Shown: positions 26,549 through 35,922, counted from the stretch's first letter. The stretch is DNA of 64,000 bases from Allobosea psychrotolerans (GCF_002917105.1 NZ_PQFZ01000004.1:372001-436000); one strand, 5' to 3'. Translations and numbers: made by a program. The notes: generated by a model from the sequence alone, not told the origin.

Positions 26549-27457
26549 ATGGACTTCGACATCGTCCCGGGCCGGCTTTCGGTGCCTTCGCTCTCGGCGC
26601 TCGCCGCCTTCGAGGCGGCGGCCCGGCATGGCAGCTTCACGCGCGCCGCCGAGGAGTTGAACCTGACGCAAGGCGCTGTCAGCCGGCAGGTCGCGCATCT
26701 CGAAAAGGTTCTCGGCGTCGGCCTGTTCCAGCGCGTCAGGCAGCGCGTCAGCCTGACGCCGGCGGGCAGCGCCTATGCGGCCGAGATCCGGGACGGTCTG
26801 TCGCGGCTGGCCGCGGCCACCGTCTCGGCCATGGCCTTTCGCGGCGCGGCGGGCGTACTGCATCTGGCGATCCTGCCGACCTTCGGCACACGCTGGCTGA
26901 TCCCGCGCCTGTCGCGCTTCATCGAGGCGCATCCCGGCATCACGATCAACTTCACCACCAAGCTGGTGCCCTTCGACTTCGCGCGCGAACAGGTCGACGC
27001 CGCGATCCATTTCGGCGACCCCGTCTGGGCCGGCGCCAGGCTGCACCGCTTGATGGGCGAGGAGATCATCCCCGTCGCGGCGCCGTCCCTGGTGGCGCGG
27101 CTTGGCCTGGCGGAGCCGGCGGACATGCTGCGCGCGCCCCTGCTGCAGCAATCGACGCGGCCGCGCGCCTGGGCCAATTGGCTGGAGCAGCAGGGCCTGC
27201 CTCCCGAGCGCGCCTTGATGGGGCCGCGCTTCGAGCAGTTCGCCATGGTCTCGCAGGCCGCGGTCGCAGGATTGGGGCTCGCCATCGTGCCGCGCTTCCT
27301 CGTCGAGGAGGAGTTGCGCCTGGGTGCGCTCGTCATCCCCGTCGATCGGCCGGTGACCGGCTCCGAGGGCTATTATCTGGTCTATCCCGAGGCCAAGGCC
27401 GGCTTGCCGGCGGTGATCGCCTTTCGCGACTGGCTGCTCGGCGAATGCGGTGCGTGA
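26549..27457 (+). CDS. LysR-family regulator, GcvA-like
   Basis: A 302-residue regulator with an N-terminal winged HTH (about 12-70: LSALAAFEAAARHGSFTRAA and NLTQGAVSRQVAHLEKVLGV). The effector domain resembles GcvA, including LAILPTFGTRWLIPRLSRF near 108 and AAIHFGDPVWAGARLHRL near 150. It is divergent from the ALDH7-gcdH-CoA-transferase-TPP gene row, so it is the natural candidate regulator of that catabolic block. Confidence 0.93.
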   Translation: MDFDIVPGRLSVPSLSALAAFEAAARHGSFTRAAEELNLTQGAVSRQVAHLEKVLGVGLFQRVRQRVSLTPAGSAYAAEIRDGLSRLAAATVSAMAFRGAAGVLHLAILPTFGTRWLIPRLSRFIEAHPGITINFTTKLVPFDFAREQVDAAIHFGDPVWAGARLHRLMGEEIIPVAAPSLVARLGLAEPADMLRAPLLQQSTRPRAWANWLEQQGLPPERALMGPRFEQFAMVSQAAVAGLGLAIVPRFLVEEELRLGALVIPVDRPVTGSEGYYLVYPEAKAGLPAVIAFRDWLLGECGA

Positions 27458-27460
27458 GCC

Positions 27461-27510
27461 AGAGCAGCATGCGAAAAAGTGGGAACCGGTTTTGGCATTG
27501 ATCCTGCTCT
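27461..27510. repeat. Hairpin repeat, GCATGCGAAAAAGTGGGAACC family
   Basis: AGAGCAGCATGCGAAAAA and TGGCATTGATCCTGCTCT pair around AGTGGGAACCGGTTT. The same core occurs in the composite elements at 26.4, 40.8, 47.4 and 53.7 kb. It directly follows the LysR stop codon and could act as its terminator. Confidence 0.65.
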
Positions 27511-27702
27511 GACGTCTTGACGAGAGTCGGCTGCCGGCGCGTCTGCGCTCGGAGGCTGCCGGGGCTTTGCTCGGTGGCACCGAGATTGCTTTGCGAGGCC
27601 TGCGACGACAGCCCTCGACAAGGCGTCATTGTCGCGTCATTCATGCGCTGAATTCACCAACCTCGGTCGCAATGCATCGCGGCCATGCTCCGCGGGACAG
27701 CC

Positions 27703-28923
27703 ATGTCGTCTTCGTCCGAAAGCGCCGATGTCGTGATTTGCGGCGGTGCCGCGATCGGCTCCTCCGTCGCCTATCACCTCGCCGCCGATCCCGGCTTCAA
27801 GGGCAAGGTGGTGGTGGTCGAGAAGGACCCGACCTATCGCCTGGCCGCCTCGGCGTTGTCGGCGGCCTCGATCCGCCAGCAATATTCCAGCGCGGTCAAC
27901 ATCCGCATCTCGCTCTTCGGCATCGATTTCCTGCGCAATCTCGGCACCCATCTCGCGGTCGACGGCGAGACGCCCGTCATCGATCTGCATGAGGGCGGCT
28001 ATCTCTATCTCGGGGGCGACGAGGGCGCCCCGATCCTCTCCGCGAACCAGGCGCTCCAAGCCGCCGAGGGCGCGGATATCGCGCTTTATGCTGCGGATAT
28101 GCTGCGCAGCAAATTCGGCTGGCTCAATACGTCGGACCTTGTCTGCGGCACCTATGGCGTCAGCGGCGAAGGCTGGTTCGACGGCTGGGCGCTGCTGCAG
28201 GCCTTCCGCAGGAAGGCGCGTTCGCTCGGCGTCGAATACCGCCAGGGCGAGGTCGCCGGCTACAGCGTCGAAGGCGGTCGCGTCACCGGCGTCGAGCTCA
28301 CTGATGGCAGCCGCATTGCCTGCGGCGCGGTGGTGAACGCCTCGGGTACCCATGGCGCGCGGCTAGCAGCCACGGCCGGCGTGGTGATCCCGGTCAAGTC
28401 GATGAAGCGCTATGTCTTCTCCTTCACCTGCAAGGGCGAGGTCGACAACTGCCCGCTGCTGATCGACACCACCGGCGTCTGGTGCCGGCCCGAGGGCAAG
28501 CGCGGCGGCGAGGGGCAGCTCTTCATCGGCAGCTCCTCGCCGGCGAACGAGGCCGACCAGGAATGGATCGAGAGCGATCCGGGCGTCGAGGACGTCGACT
28601 GGTCCTTCTTCGAGGAGACGGTCTGGCCGGCGCTGGCACATCGCATCCCGGCCTTCGAGCAGATCAGGCCCGGCCGCGCCTGGGCGGGGCCCTATGACAT
28701 GAACGGGCTCGACCACAACGCGATCATCGGCCCGGCAGTCGGCGTGCCCAATCTCTATCTCGCCAATGGCTTCTCCGGCCACGGCCTGCAGCAGTCGCCG
28801 GCAGTCGGGCGCGGACTTGCCGAGCATATCCTGCATGGCAGCTATCGCACGCTCGACCTTGCCGACCTCGGCCATGAGCGCATCGTCGAGGGCAGGCCGC
28901 TGAAGGAAGCCAACATCATTTGA
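27703..28923 (+). CDS. FAD-dependent oxidoreductase (DAO/sarcosine-oxidase-like)
   Basis: A 406-residue flavoprotein of the DAO superfamily. The FAD dinucleotide-binding fold opens the protein (DVVICGGAAIGSSVAYHLA), and the C-terminal FAD-contact region is LYLANGFSGHGLQQSPAVGR. GPYDMNGLDHNAIIGP is typical of the FOXRED1-like and amino-acid oxidase-like branch. It should oxidise a secondary or primary amine; an L-pipecolate-oxidase-like role would fit lysine breakdown next door, but this is inference. An in-frame ATG at 27685 is the alternative start; neither has a strong ribosome-binding site. Confidence 0.87.
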   Translation: MSSSSESADVVICGGAAIGSSVAYHLAADPGFKGKVVVVEKDPTYRLAASALSAASIRQQYSSAVNIRISLFGIDFLRNLGTHLAVDGETPVIDLHEGGYLYLGGDEGAPILSANQALQAAEGADIALYAADMLRSKFGWLNTSDLVCGTYGVSGEGWFDGWALLQAFRRKARSLGVEYRQGEVAGYSVEGGRVTGVELTDGSRIACGAVVNASGTHGARLAATAGVVIPVKSMKRYVFSFTCKGEVDNCPLLIDTTGVWCRPEGKRGGEGQLFIGSSSPANEADQEWIESDPGVEDVDWSFFEETVWPALAHRIPAFEQIRPGRAWAGPYDMNGLDHNAIIGPAVGVPNLYLANGFSGHGLQQSPAVGRGLAEHILHGSYRTLDLADLGHERIVEGRPLKEANII

Positions 28924-28937
28924 AAAAGGCCTGCGCG

Positions 28938-29441
28938 ATGATCGACCCTGCCTTCGTCCAGACCATGGCGCGCTACAACGCCTGGCAGAACGACAATCTC
29001 TATACCGCCGCAGCGTCGCTCACCGACGAGGCGCGCCGGCAGAATCGCGGAGCCTTCTTCAACTCGATCCATGCCACGTTCTGCCATCTGCTCTGGGGCG
29101 ACCGGATGTGGCTCTCGCGTTTCGCCGGCACGCCGAAGCCGTCGGTTCCGGGCAGCGAGTCGGCCCGGATGATCGAGGGATGGTCCGAACTCCTTGCCGA
29201 GCGGCGAGTCACGGATGCGCTGATCGGCGAATGGGCCGCGACGCTCTCGCCGGACTGGCTTGCTGGCGATCTGACCTGGGTCTCGGGCATGGCCCGTCGT
29301 GAGTTCACCAGGCCGAAAGCGTTGCTCGTCATGCACATGTTCAACCACCAAACCCATCATCGCGGGCAAGTTCACGCCATGCTGACCGCCGCCGGGGCGA
29401 CACCGCACGACACCGATCTGATGCTGCTCGAGGCACTGTGA
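28938..29441 (+). CDS. DinB-family protein (metal-binding four-helix bundle)
   Basis: A 167-residue DinB/DUF664-type protein. The metal-binding His triad appears as HATFCHLLWGDRMWL near 45 and MHMFNHQTHHRGQVHAML near 130. Members range from thiol-dependent transferases to proteins of unknown role. The ATG at 28938 has an AAAAAGG site 8 bp upstream; a TTG start 18 bp earlier would overlap the preceding stop and is less likely. It follows the FAD oxidoreductase by 14 bp and is probably in its operon. Confidence 0.88.
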   Translation: MIDPAFVQTMARYNAWQNDNLYTAAASLTDEARRQNRGAFFNSIHATFCHLLWGDRMWLSRFAGTPKPSVPGSESARMIEGWSELLAERRVTDALIGEWAATLSPDWLAGDLTWVSGMARREFTRPKALLVMHMFNHQTHHRGQVHAMLTAAGATPHDTDLMLLEAL

Positions 29442-29556
29442 CGCTGGGCCGCGCCCGCCGGTCACGCAGATTTGACGTGCCAATGATGGTGTAGAGCCCG
29501 ATTTGGAAGACCCTAGCGCGGGCGCCCTCGCTTGCGCCACAGATGGATGGCCATGC

Positions 29557-31182
29557 ATGCCCAACTCAGAGACGATCACCACCGGCGCGGAGCTGATCGC
29601 GCGAGGCCTCGCTCAGGCTGGCATCCGCCACGCCTTCGGCATTCCCGGCGGCGAGGTCCTGGCGCTGGTCGAGGCCTTCAGTGCGGCCGGCATCGAGCCT
29701 ATTCTGGTCAAGCATGAGAACGCGGCCGGCTTCATGGCCGAGGGCGTCTGGCATGCGACGGGCGCGCCGGGCCTGTTCTACGCGACGCTCGGCCCGGGCG
29801 TCGCCAATGCGGCCAATGTCGTCGCCAATGCACTGCAGGACCGTGTGCCCTTGATCTTCGTCACCGGCTGCGTCGACACGGCCGAGGCCGAGAGCTACAC
29901 CCATCAGGTCTTCGACCATCAGGCGCTGCTGCGTCCGATCGTCAAGGCGAGCTTCCGCGCCACGGCTGAGACCGCCGCCCTCGTCGTCGAGAAGGCGCTC
30001 GCCATCGCGCTGTCGGGCCGGCCCGGCCCGGTCCATATCGATGTGCCGATCGGCGTGGCGGAAGGGCCCGCCAAGGCGTCCGCGCGCCCGCCGGCTCCGC
30101 TGCCTCTGCCGGTGCGGCCGGCCGAGGGGCCGGGCCTGGAGGCGGCTCGCGGGGCTCTGGCGAATGCCGAGCGCCCGCTGATCATCGCCGGTCTCGATGT
30201 CGTCAACCAGGGCGCGGCCGATGTGGTCGCCGATTTCGCGCGCGACCGCGACATCCCCGTCATCACCACCTACAAGGCCAAGGGCGTGCTGCCCGAGAGC
30301 GATCCGCTCTCGCTTGGCGGGGCTGGCCTCTCACCCAAGGCGGACAAGCTGCTGCTGCCGCTGGTCAAGGCCGCGGATGTGATCGTGCTCGCCGGCTATG
30401 ATCCAATCGAGATGCGCCTCAACTGGCGCGATCCGTTCTCGCCTGGAACCCAGATCATCGACATCGTCGCCGAGGCGATGCTCCATGGCGTGCATCGCAG
30501 CGACCATCTCATCGTCGGCGACATCGCGGCCAGCCTGTCGGGCTTGAGCGTCGCACCGGCCAGGAGCCATGTCTGGCCGGGCGGCGAACCGACGACGGCG
30601 CGGCAGGCGCTGCGCGACAGCTTCGCCTCCCCGGCCGCCTGGGGACCCGATGTCGTCTTCGAGACGGTGCGCGCCGCGACGCCGGCAGACACCGTCATCA
30701 CCATCGATTCCGGCGCCCATCGCATCCTGCTCTCTCAGATCTGGCAGACCGACATCCCGCACGCGATCCTGCAATCGACCGGGCTTTGCACCATGGGCTG
30801 CGCTGTGCCGCTGGCGCTCGGCTACAAGCTCGCCAGGCCCACGACGCCGGTCGTCGCCTTCGTCGGCGATGCCGGGCTGGAGATGGGGTTGGGCGAGCTC
30901 GCGACCGCGCGCGAGCTGGGCTTGCCCGTCGTCATCGTCGTCCTGGTCGATGAGAGCCTCGCCTTGATCGAAATGAAGCAGCGCGCGAGCCAGCGCCCCA
31001 ATGCGGCGGTGGATTTCTCCGGCAGCGATTTCCCGGCCGTGGCGCAGGCGCTCGGCGGTGTCGGTCGCTGGGTCGACGACGCCGGGGCGCTCGAACGGGA
31101 AGTCGAGGCCGCGCTTGGCCGCTCTGCATTCACCGTGCTGGCCTGCCGGATCGCGCGGCGCGCCTATGACGGGAAGATCTGA
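29557..31182 (+). CDS. Thiamine-pyrophosphate-dependent enzyme, divergent acetolactate-synthase-like
   Basis: A 541-residue enzyme with the three TPP-enzyme domains. The catalytic-glutamate region is LVKHENAAGFMAEGVWHATG near 50, and the FAD/DHS-like middle domain spans about 190-320. The TPP/Mg2+ motif near 430 reads FVGDAGLEMG and ends VVLVDES, so the usual GDG is GDA and the usual Asn is replaced. Function is unassigned; glyoxylate carboligase or sulfoacetaldehyde acetyltransferase-type activities are possible. The start at 29557 is chosen for GGATGG 6 bp upstream and the MPNSETITTGAELIA N-terminus. Confidence 0.82.
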   Translation: MPNSETITTGAELIARGLAQAGIRHAFGIPGGEVLALVEAFSAAGIEPILVKHENAAGFMAEGVWHATGAPGLFYATLGPGVANAANVVANALQDRVPLIFVTGCVDTAEAESYTHQVFDHQALLRPIVKASFRATAETAALVVEKALAIALSGRPGPVHIDVPIGVAEGPAKASARPPAPLPLPVRPAEGPGLEAARGALANAERPLIIAGLDVVNQGAADVVADFARDRDIPVITTYKAKGVLPESDPLSLGGAGLSPKADKLLLPLVKAADVIVLAGYDPIEMRLNWRDPFSPGTQIIDIVAEAMLHGVHRSDHLIVGDIAASLSGLSVAPARSHVWPGGEPTTARQALRDSFASPAAWGPDVVFETVRAATPADTVITIDSGAHRILLSQIWQTDIPHAILQSTGLCTMGCAVPLALGYKLARPTTPVVAFVGDAGLEMGLGELATARELGLPVVIVVLVDESLALIEMKQRASQRPNAAVDFSGSDFPAVAQALGGVGRWVDDAGALEREVEAALGRSAFTVLACRIARRAYDGKI

Positions 31183-31308
31183 GGCGACGAACAGGCCGCT
31201 TGGCTGGAGCCGGAGAAGCCGCGGGCGATCTTCGCTTGAAGTCGCCCACCAACTCGGCAGGATGACGGCTGCCTGCCAGCGTTGCGGGCGCTTGCGGAGG
31301 CTTCAGCC

Positions 31309-32970
31309 GTGCTTCGTATCCTGACCGCCATCTCGCTCGGCCTCGCCTTCACTGCCGCGGCGCTGGCGCAGGAGGCCCCGGCAAAGGGCGAGCTTCGGCA
31401 GGCGCCGGCAGTGCTTGCGCGCTATGCCGATGTGCCGGTGACATTGCGCTCGCCCTTCTTCGCGCAGGCGCGCGCCCGCAGCTATGATCCGGGCCGGGAG
31501 GCTGCCGGCTTCACCACCCAGGCCGAGATGGAGGCCTTCATCGCGGCGCTGGGCAATGCCGCCAATCTTGGTATCGGTTCGCTCGGCCGCTCGCTCGAAG
31601 GCCGCAACATTCCCTATCTTCTGTTCACGGCCGAGGGTGCCCGCAGCCTGGAGGAGGCGGCCAGGAACCAGCCCGCCGACCGGCCGGTGGTCTGGCTGAT
31701 CGGGCAGCATCACGGCAACGAGCCGGCGGGCGGCGAGGCGATGCTGGCGCTGGCGAAGGACCTTGCCGCGGGCGGCGAGCTCGCCGAGCTGACGCGGGCG
31801 CTGACCATCGTCATCGTGCCGCGCTCCAATCCCGACGGCGCCGCGGCCTTCACGCGCGACACCGCCGCCAAGGCCGACCCGAACCGCGATCACCTGCTCC
31901 TGACCCTGCCCGAAACCCGCGCCCTGCAGACGGCGGTTGCGACCTTGCCGCCGGACCTCGTCATCGACGCGCATGAGTTCACGGTCGGCGGCCGCTGGCT
32001 CGCCAAGTTCGAGGCGCTGCATGCGACGGACTTCGTCTATATGCGCGCGACGCATCCGCTGGTGCCGGCGCGCGCCACCGCGCTGGCCGACCAGCTCTTC
32101 CTGCCTGCGATCGAGGCCGCGGCTGCAAGCGCCGGGCTGACGGCCTATGTCTATCAGACCTCTCCGAACGCCAGGCCGGAGGACAAGACCGTCGCGACCG
32201 GCGGCAATGCGGCCGGCATCGCGCGCAACGCCTTCGGATTGATGGGCGCGGTGTCGATCCTGCTGGAGACGCGCGGCGTCGGCATCGGCACGCAAGGCTT
32301 CCAGCGTCGTGTCGCCACTCACTATCTTGCCGCCATCGGCGCCTTGCGGGCAGCGGCTGCCGATCCTGCCCGGCTGCGGCGTGCCGTTGCCGAGGGCCGC
32401 CAGGAGGCGGCGCGTTCGCATGCGGACCTCGTCGTTGCGCATCGCGTCCCGGTGGTCCAGGGCTTCGTGCCGCTGGTCGATCCGGTGACGGCGGCGCCGC
32501 GCCCGACCGCGGTGCCTTTCATCGACGCCCGCCATATCGAGCCGACCGTGGTGCGCCCGCGCCCGGCCGGCTACTGGCTCGCGGATGGCGAAGCGACGGC
32601 GCCGGTGCGCGAGGCGCTGGCGCGGCGCGGCATCCGTTCTTGCATCCTGATGGCTCCCGCGACGGTGTCGGGCGCGGAAGCCTTCACCGTGACGGCGCGC
32701 CGGCAGGTCGACCCCCGCGCCATCAATCCCGAAGGCGGCGTCTCGACCAAGGCGGAGCGCGACGCTGCGCCCGTCACCTTGCCGGCCGGCTCGCGCTATG
32801 TCCCGGTCGAGCAGCCTCTGGTCGGCCTCGTCGTCGCCTCGCTCGACCCTGATGCCGCCGGCGGCTTCGTCAGCGCGGGCCTGTTCCCCGGCGAGGTCGG
32901 CGCCCGCCTGCCGCTGCTCCGCTTGCCGGCCGGCGCGGGCGCGATCGACTGCCCCGCCAAGCCTGGCTGA
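31309..32970 (+). CDS. Secreted M14-family zinc carboxypeptidase
   Basis: A 553-residue predicted periplasmic metallopeptidase. The start is GTG at 31309 with CGGAGG 8 bp upstream, giving a signal peptide MLRILTAISLGLAFTAAALA. The M14 zinc site is visible: GQHHGNEPAGGEAML near 141 (His and Glu ligands), PRSNPDGAAAF near 180, and VIDAHEFTVGGRW near 222 with the third ligand candidate. The catalytic Glu is probably in SILLETRGVGIGTQG near 325. The C-terminal 200 residues are an extra domain outside the peptidase fold. Substrate is unknown. Confidence 0.85.
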   Translation: MLRILTAISLGLAFTAAALAQEAPAKGELRQAPAVLARYADVPVTLRSPFFAQARARSYDPGREAAGFTTQAEMEAFIAALGNAANLGIGSLGRSLEGRNIPYLLFTAEGARSLEEAARNQPADRPVVWLIGQHHGNEPAGGEAMLALAKDLAAGGELAELTRALTIVIVPRSNPDGAAAFTRDTAAKADPNRDHLLLTLPETRALQTAVATLPPDLVIDAHEFTVGGRWLAKFEALHATDFVYMRATHPLVPARATALADQLFLPAIEAAAASAGLTAYVYQTSPNARPEDKTVATGGNAAGIARNAFGLMGAVSILLETRGVGIGTQGFQRRVATHYLAAIGALRAAAADPARLRRAVAEGRQEAARSHADLVVAHRVPVVQGFVPLVDPVTAAPRPTAVPFIDARHIEPTVVRPRPAGYWLADGEATAPVREALARRGIRSCILMAPATVSGAEAFTVTARRQVDPRAINPEGGVSTKAERDAAPVTLPAGSRYVPVEQPLVGLVVASLDPDAAGGFVSAGLFPGEVGARLPLLRLPAGAGAIDCPAKPG

Positions 32971-33105
32971 GCAGGCCTCGGCAGCGTCGCTCCGCGCGCG
33001 ACCCGAGCAGGTTACGCTTGCGCTGCATGAGAGGGGCGCGTCGCCGGATGATTGTCGGGGCCGTCCGGATGCGGGCATTGTGCGCGCCATTGCTGGAGCG
33101 GTTTC

Positions 33106-33738
33106 ATGCCCGAGATTCACAACCTGCTTGCTTTCGTGCTCCTGGCCTTCGGCATGGTGCTGACGCCAGGTCCGAACATGGTCTACCTGATTTCGCGTTC
33201 GATCTCGCAGGGCCCCGGCGCCGGCCTGATCTCGCTCGGCGGCATCGCGCTCGGCTTTCTGTTTTATGTGTTCTGCGCCGCCTTCGGCATCACCGCCTTC
33301 GTCCTGGCGGTGCCGTTCGCCTATGACGCGCTGCGGCTCGCGGGCGTCGTCTATCTCCTCTATCTCGCCTGGCAGTCGCTGAAGCCCGGCGGCCGCTCGC
33401 CCTTTCATGTGCGCGAACTCGCGCCCGATGGCCCGCGCAAGCTCTTCGCGATGGGCTTCCTGACCAGCCTGCTCAATCCCAAGATCGCGGTGTTCTATCT
33501 GGCGCTGCTGCCGCAATTCATCGATCCCGCCGCCGGCAGCGTGCTGGCGCAGTCGATCATGCTCGGCTTCATCCAGATCGCGGTCAGCGTCAGCGTGAAC
33601 ACGCTGATCACGCTTTCTGCCGGCAGCATCGCTCTGTTTCTGCGGACGCGGCCGTTCTGGTCCCTGGTGCAACGCTGGCTGATGGGCACCGTGCTCGCGG
33701 GCTTTGCCCTGCGCATGGCGATGGAAGCCCGGCGCTGA
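33106..33738 (+). CDS. LysE/RhtB-family amino-acid exporter
   Basis: A 210-residue inner-membrane exporter with about six predicted helices. The family signature is AFGMVLTPGPNMVYLISRSI near residue 12-32. GFLTSLLNPKIAVFYLALLPQF, near 120, is also diagnostic. Family members export amino acids such as homoserine, threonine or lysine. GGAG lies 8 bp before the ATG at 33106, so an earlier in-frame start is rejected. The substrate is not deducible. Confidence 0.93.
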   Translation: MPEIHNLLAFVLLAFGMVLTPGPNMVYLISRSISQGPGAGLISLGGIALGFLFYVFCAAFGITAFVLAVPFAYDALRLAGVVYLLYLAWQSLKPGGRSPFHVRELAPDGPRKLFAMGFLTSLLNPKIAVFYLALLPQFIDPAAGSVLAQSIMLGFIQIAVSVSVNTLITLSAGSIALFLRTRPFWSLVQRWLMGTVLAGFALRMAMEARR

Positions 33739-33917
33739 TCGCTCGGCGCAGCCAGGTCGCCTGCGGCTCGAGGATGTGGTGGTGGCTGTCCAGCGCGGCG
33801 ATGTCGGCGCGGGTTTGAGTGGGGATATGATCGGACGCCTCGAGATCCTATCGCTGCGCGCCGGCCTTGATTAAGCTCGGGACATTGTCCCGTCTGGAAC
33901 GATTGCGAGTATGAGCG

Positions 33918-35126
33918 ATGAGCGATTTGACGCCTGAGGAAGCGAAGGTCACGGCCTGGCTTGCGAGCCGCAAGGAGGCGATGGTCGCGCTGCTGCGCGA
34001 AATGGTCGACACCGATTCAGGCTCCTACGACAAGGCCGGCGTCGACCGGGCAGGGCAGGTTCTGGCGCGCTTCCATGAGGCGAACGGGCTGTCTGTCGAG
34101 ATCGTGCCGGATGCCCGCTATGGCGACGCCGTCAAGGCGCGCCTGCCCAATCCGTCAGCCAATGACCAGCGCCCGGTCCTGCTGCTCGGCCATCGCGACA
34201 CCGTCTTCCCGCAAGGCGAGCCGACGCGCCGGCCCTTCACCATCAAGGGCGGCCGGGCCTACGGGCCAGGCGTTGCCGATATGAAGGCCGGCCTCGTCAT
34301 CGAGGCTTTCGTGGCCGCCGCCTTCGCCGAATGCGGCGGCCTCTCCGCGCCGCTTCTCATGCTGACGACGAGCGATGAGGAAATCGCCTCGCCATCCTCG
34401 CGGCCGATCATCGAGGCCGCTGCTCGCGAGGCGCGCTGCGTCTTCAATGCCGAGCCGAGCCGCCTGCCGGCCGGTACCGAGTTCAGCCGCGACCAGAAGC
34501 AGTCGATCACCTCCGGCCGTAAGGGCGGCGTCTTCATGCGCGCCGAGTTCACCGGCAAGGCCGCCCATTCCGGCGCGAATTACGACAAGGGCGTCTCGGC
34601 CATCGTCGATCTCGGCCACAAGATCCCCAGGCTCCAGGGCCTCACTGATCTGGAGCGCGGCGTCACCGTCAATGTCGGGTTGATCGGCGGCGGCCAGACC
34701 GTCAACACCATCGCGCCCCATGCCTGGTGCGAGATCGACCTGCGCTATGTCACGGCCGCGCAGCGCGACGAGCTGGTAGGCGCGATCCGAACCATCGTCG
34801 AGACGCCTGTGGTGCCGGGCGCGACCGGCGCCCTGACCGTCAAGGGCGAATTCGTGCCGCTGGAGCGTTCGCCCGAATCGGCTGTCCTGTTCGAGACCTA
34901 TCGCGATGCGGCGGCGGGCTTCGGCATCAGCGTCGCCGCCGAGTTCACCGGGGGCTGCGCCGATTCGGGCTTCACCGCCGCGCAGGGCTGTCCGACACTG
35001 TGCAGCGTCGGTCCGATCGGCGGCCTGGCCCATACGCCTGACGAGTTCCTGGAGGTCGAGAGCATCGTTCCCGCCGCGCAGGTCCTGGCGCTGGCGGTGA
35101 TGCGGACCGCGGCCAGGATGGAGTGA
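33918..35126 (+). CDS. M20-family metallopeptidase (glutamate carboxypeptidase-like)
   Basis: A 402-residue zinc hydrolase of the CPG2/M20A group. Metal-site motifs are LLLGHRDTVFPQGE near 90, YGPGVADMKAGL near 115 with the bridging Asp, TSDEEIASP near 155 with the catalytic Glu, FNAEPSRL near 180, and GLAHTPDEFLE near 375 with the last His. The dimerisation domain (about 195-300) includes GKAAHSGANYDKGVSAI. No signal peptide is seen, so it should be cytoplasmic. The 180-bp gap before it holds no clear gene. Confidence 0.92.
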   Translation: MSDLTPEEAKVTAWLASRKEAMVALLREMVDTDSGSYDKAGVDRAGQVLARFHEANGLSVEIVPDARYGDAVKARLPNPSANDQRPVLLLGHRDTVFPQGEPTRRPFTIKGGRAYGPGVADMKAGLVIEAFVAAAFAECGGLSAPLLMLTTSDEEIASPSSRPIIEAAAREARCVFNAEPSRLPAGTEFSRDQKQSITSGRKGGVFMRAEFTGKAAHSGANYDKGVSAIVDLGHKIPRLQGLTDLERGVTVNVGLIGGGQTVNTIAPHAWCEIDLRYVTAAQRDELVGAIRTIVETPVVPGATGALTVKGEFVPLERSPESAVLFETYRDAAAGFGISVAAEFTGGCADSGFTAAQGCPTLCSVGPIGGLAHTPDEFLEVESIVPAAQVLALAVMRTAARME

Positions 35127-35133
35127 GCGACGC

Positions 35134-35715
35134 TCAACGGCAGAGCAGGGCGATCTTGTGCGGCAACGAGGGCTCGTTCTCGCTTAGCCGGTCGGTCAGC
35201 ACATGCAGCCAGTTGAAGCCGACCCAGAGTTCGAGACGGTCGTCGATCTCGTCGGCTGGGAACTCGCTGCGCTCGGCAGCCCGCAGGAACATTTTGCGGG
35301 GTGAAGCCAGCCTTTCCGGCATGAACTTGAAGCGCAAGGCGGCGAGTGCGCCCTCGCTGGTCTGCGCTTCGGCGATCAGCCCCCGAAAGACGCGCCCCGC
35401 CGTATCCTCGCGCCAGAAGCGCCAGAGATCCTTCGTGTAGAGCAGGAGATCATCACGAAGCGATCCCGTGTCCGGCACCGGGATTGCGGCGTCCTTGTCC
35501 GCCCCATAGATGGCGATGAAGAGGTCGGCCTTGCTTGGCCACCAACGGTAGATCGTCGGCTTGCCGGCGCCGGCGCGTCGCGCGACCTCCTCGATCGAGA
35601 AGCCGGCATAGCCCTTCTCCGCCAGCAGCTCCCGGGCCGCTGCCTTCACGGCCGCCTCTGTCTCGGGGCTGCGTCGTGCGCCGATCGAGGCTCGGCGCTT
35701 CGTTTTCGGTTCCAT
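35134..35715 (-). CDS. TetR-family transcriptional regulator
   Basis: A 193-residue repressor. The N-terminal HTH (about 18-62) contains LLAEKGYAGFSIEEVARRAG and GKPTIYRWWPSKADLFIAIY. The C-terminal ligand-binding domain is all-helical and is followed by HKIALLCR. GGTGG lies upstream of the ATG at 35715, so an in-frame start 30 bp earlier is less likely. It is divergent from a small membrane protein, with two matching palindromes in the shared upstream region. It is convergent with the M20 peptidase gene (7 bp between stops). Confidence 0.92.
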   Translation of the reverse strand: MEPKTKRRASIGARRSPETEAAVKAAARELLAEKGYAGFSIEEVARRAGAGKPTIYRWWPSKADLFIAIYGADKDAAIPVPDTGSLRDDLLLYTKDLWRFWREDTAGRVFRGLIAEAQTSEGALAALRFKFMPERLASPRKMFLRAAERSEFPADEIDDRLELWVGFNWLHVLTDRLSENEPSLPHKIALLCR

Positions 35716-35850
35716 CGTTCCACCTTCCGCAGGCGCGACCACCACCGTCTAGCGTGGCGGACAGGCGGGAGCCGGCCGGCCGTTCGAGCCGTGGCACTAT
35801 GCAGGTAAATTCCGCGCTGCGGTCAGGCCGGCGCGTTCATCACTCGCTCC

Positions 35851-35908
35851 TTGACATAACGAAACGGCCCGTTTAGATCAACAAATAGAAACGATACGTT
35901 TCGTTATG
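35851..35908 (+). promoter_or_regulatory. Promoter and two GAAACG-N3-CGTTTC operators of the TetR/small-membrane-protein pair
   Basis: Site 1 is GAAACG-GCC-CGTTTA (35861-35875). Site 2 is the perfect palindrome GAAACG-ATA-CGTTTC (35888-35902). Centres are 27 bp apart. The outer flanks also form a larger inverted repeat, CATAACGAAACG (35855-35866) against CGTTTCGTTATG (35897-35908). TTGACA (35851-35856) with TTAGAT or TAGATC 16-17 bp downstream is a plausible plus-strand promoter, so site 1 lies inside the promoter. Confidence 0.7.
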
Positions 35909-35922
35909 AATGGAGTTGCCCG

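Noticed and set aside
31303..33672. 789-codon minus-strand frame across the M14 and LysE genes
   Set aside because: It is antisense to two well-supported genes, is Arg/Asp/Gly-rich without domains, and is typical of third-position GC bias.
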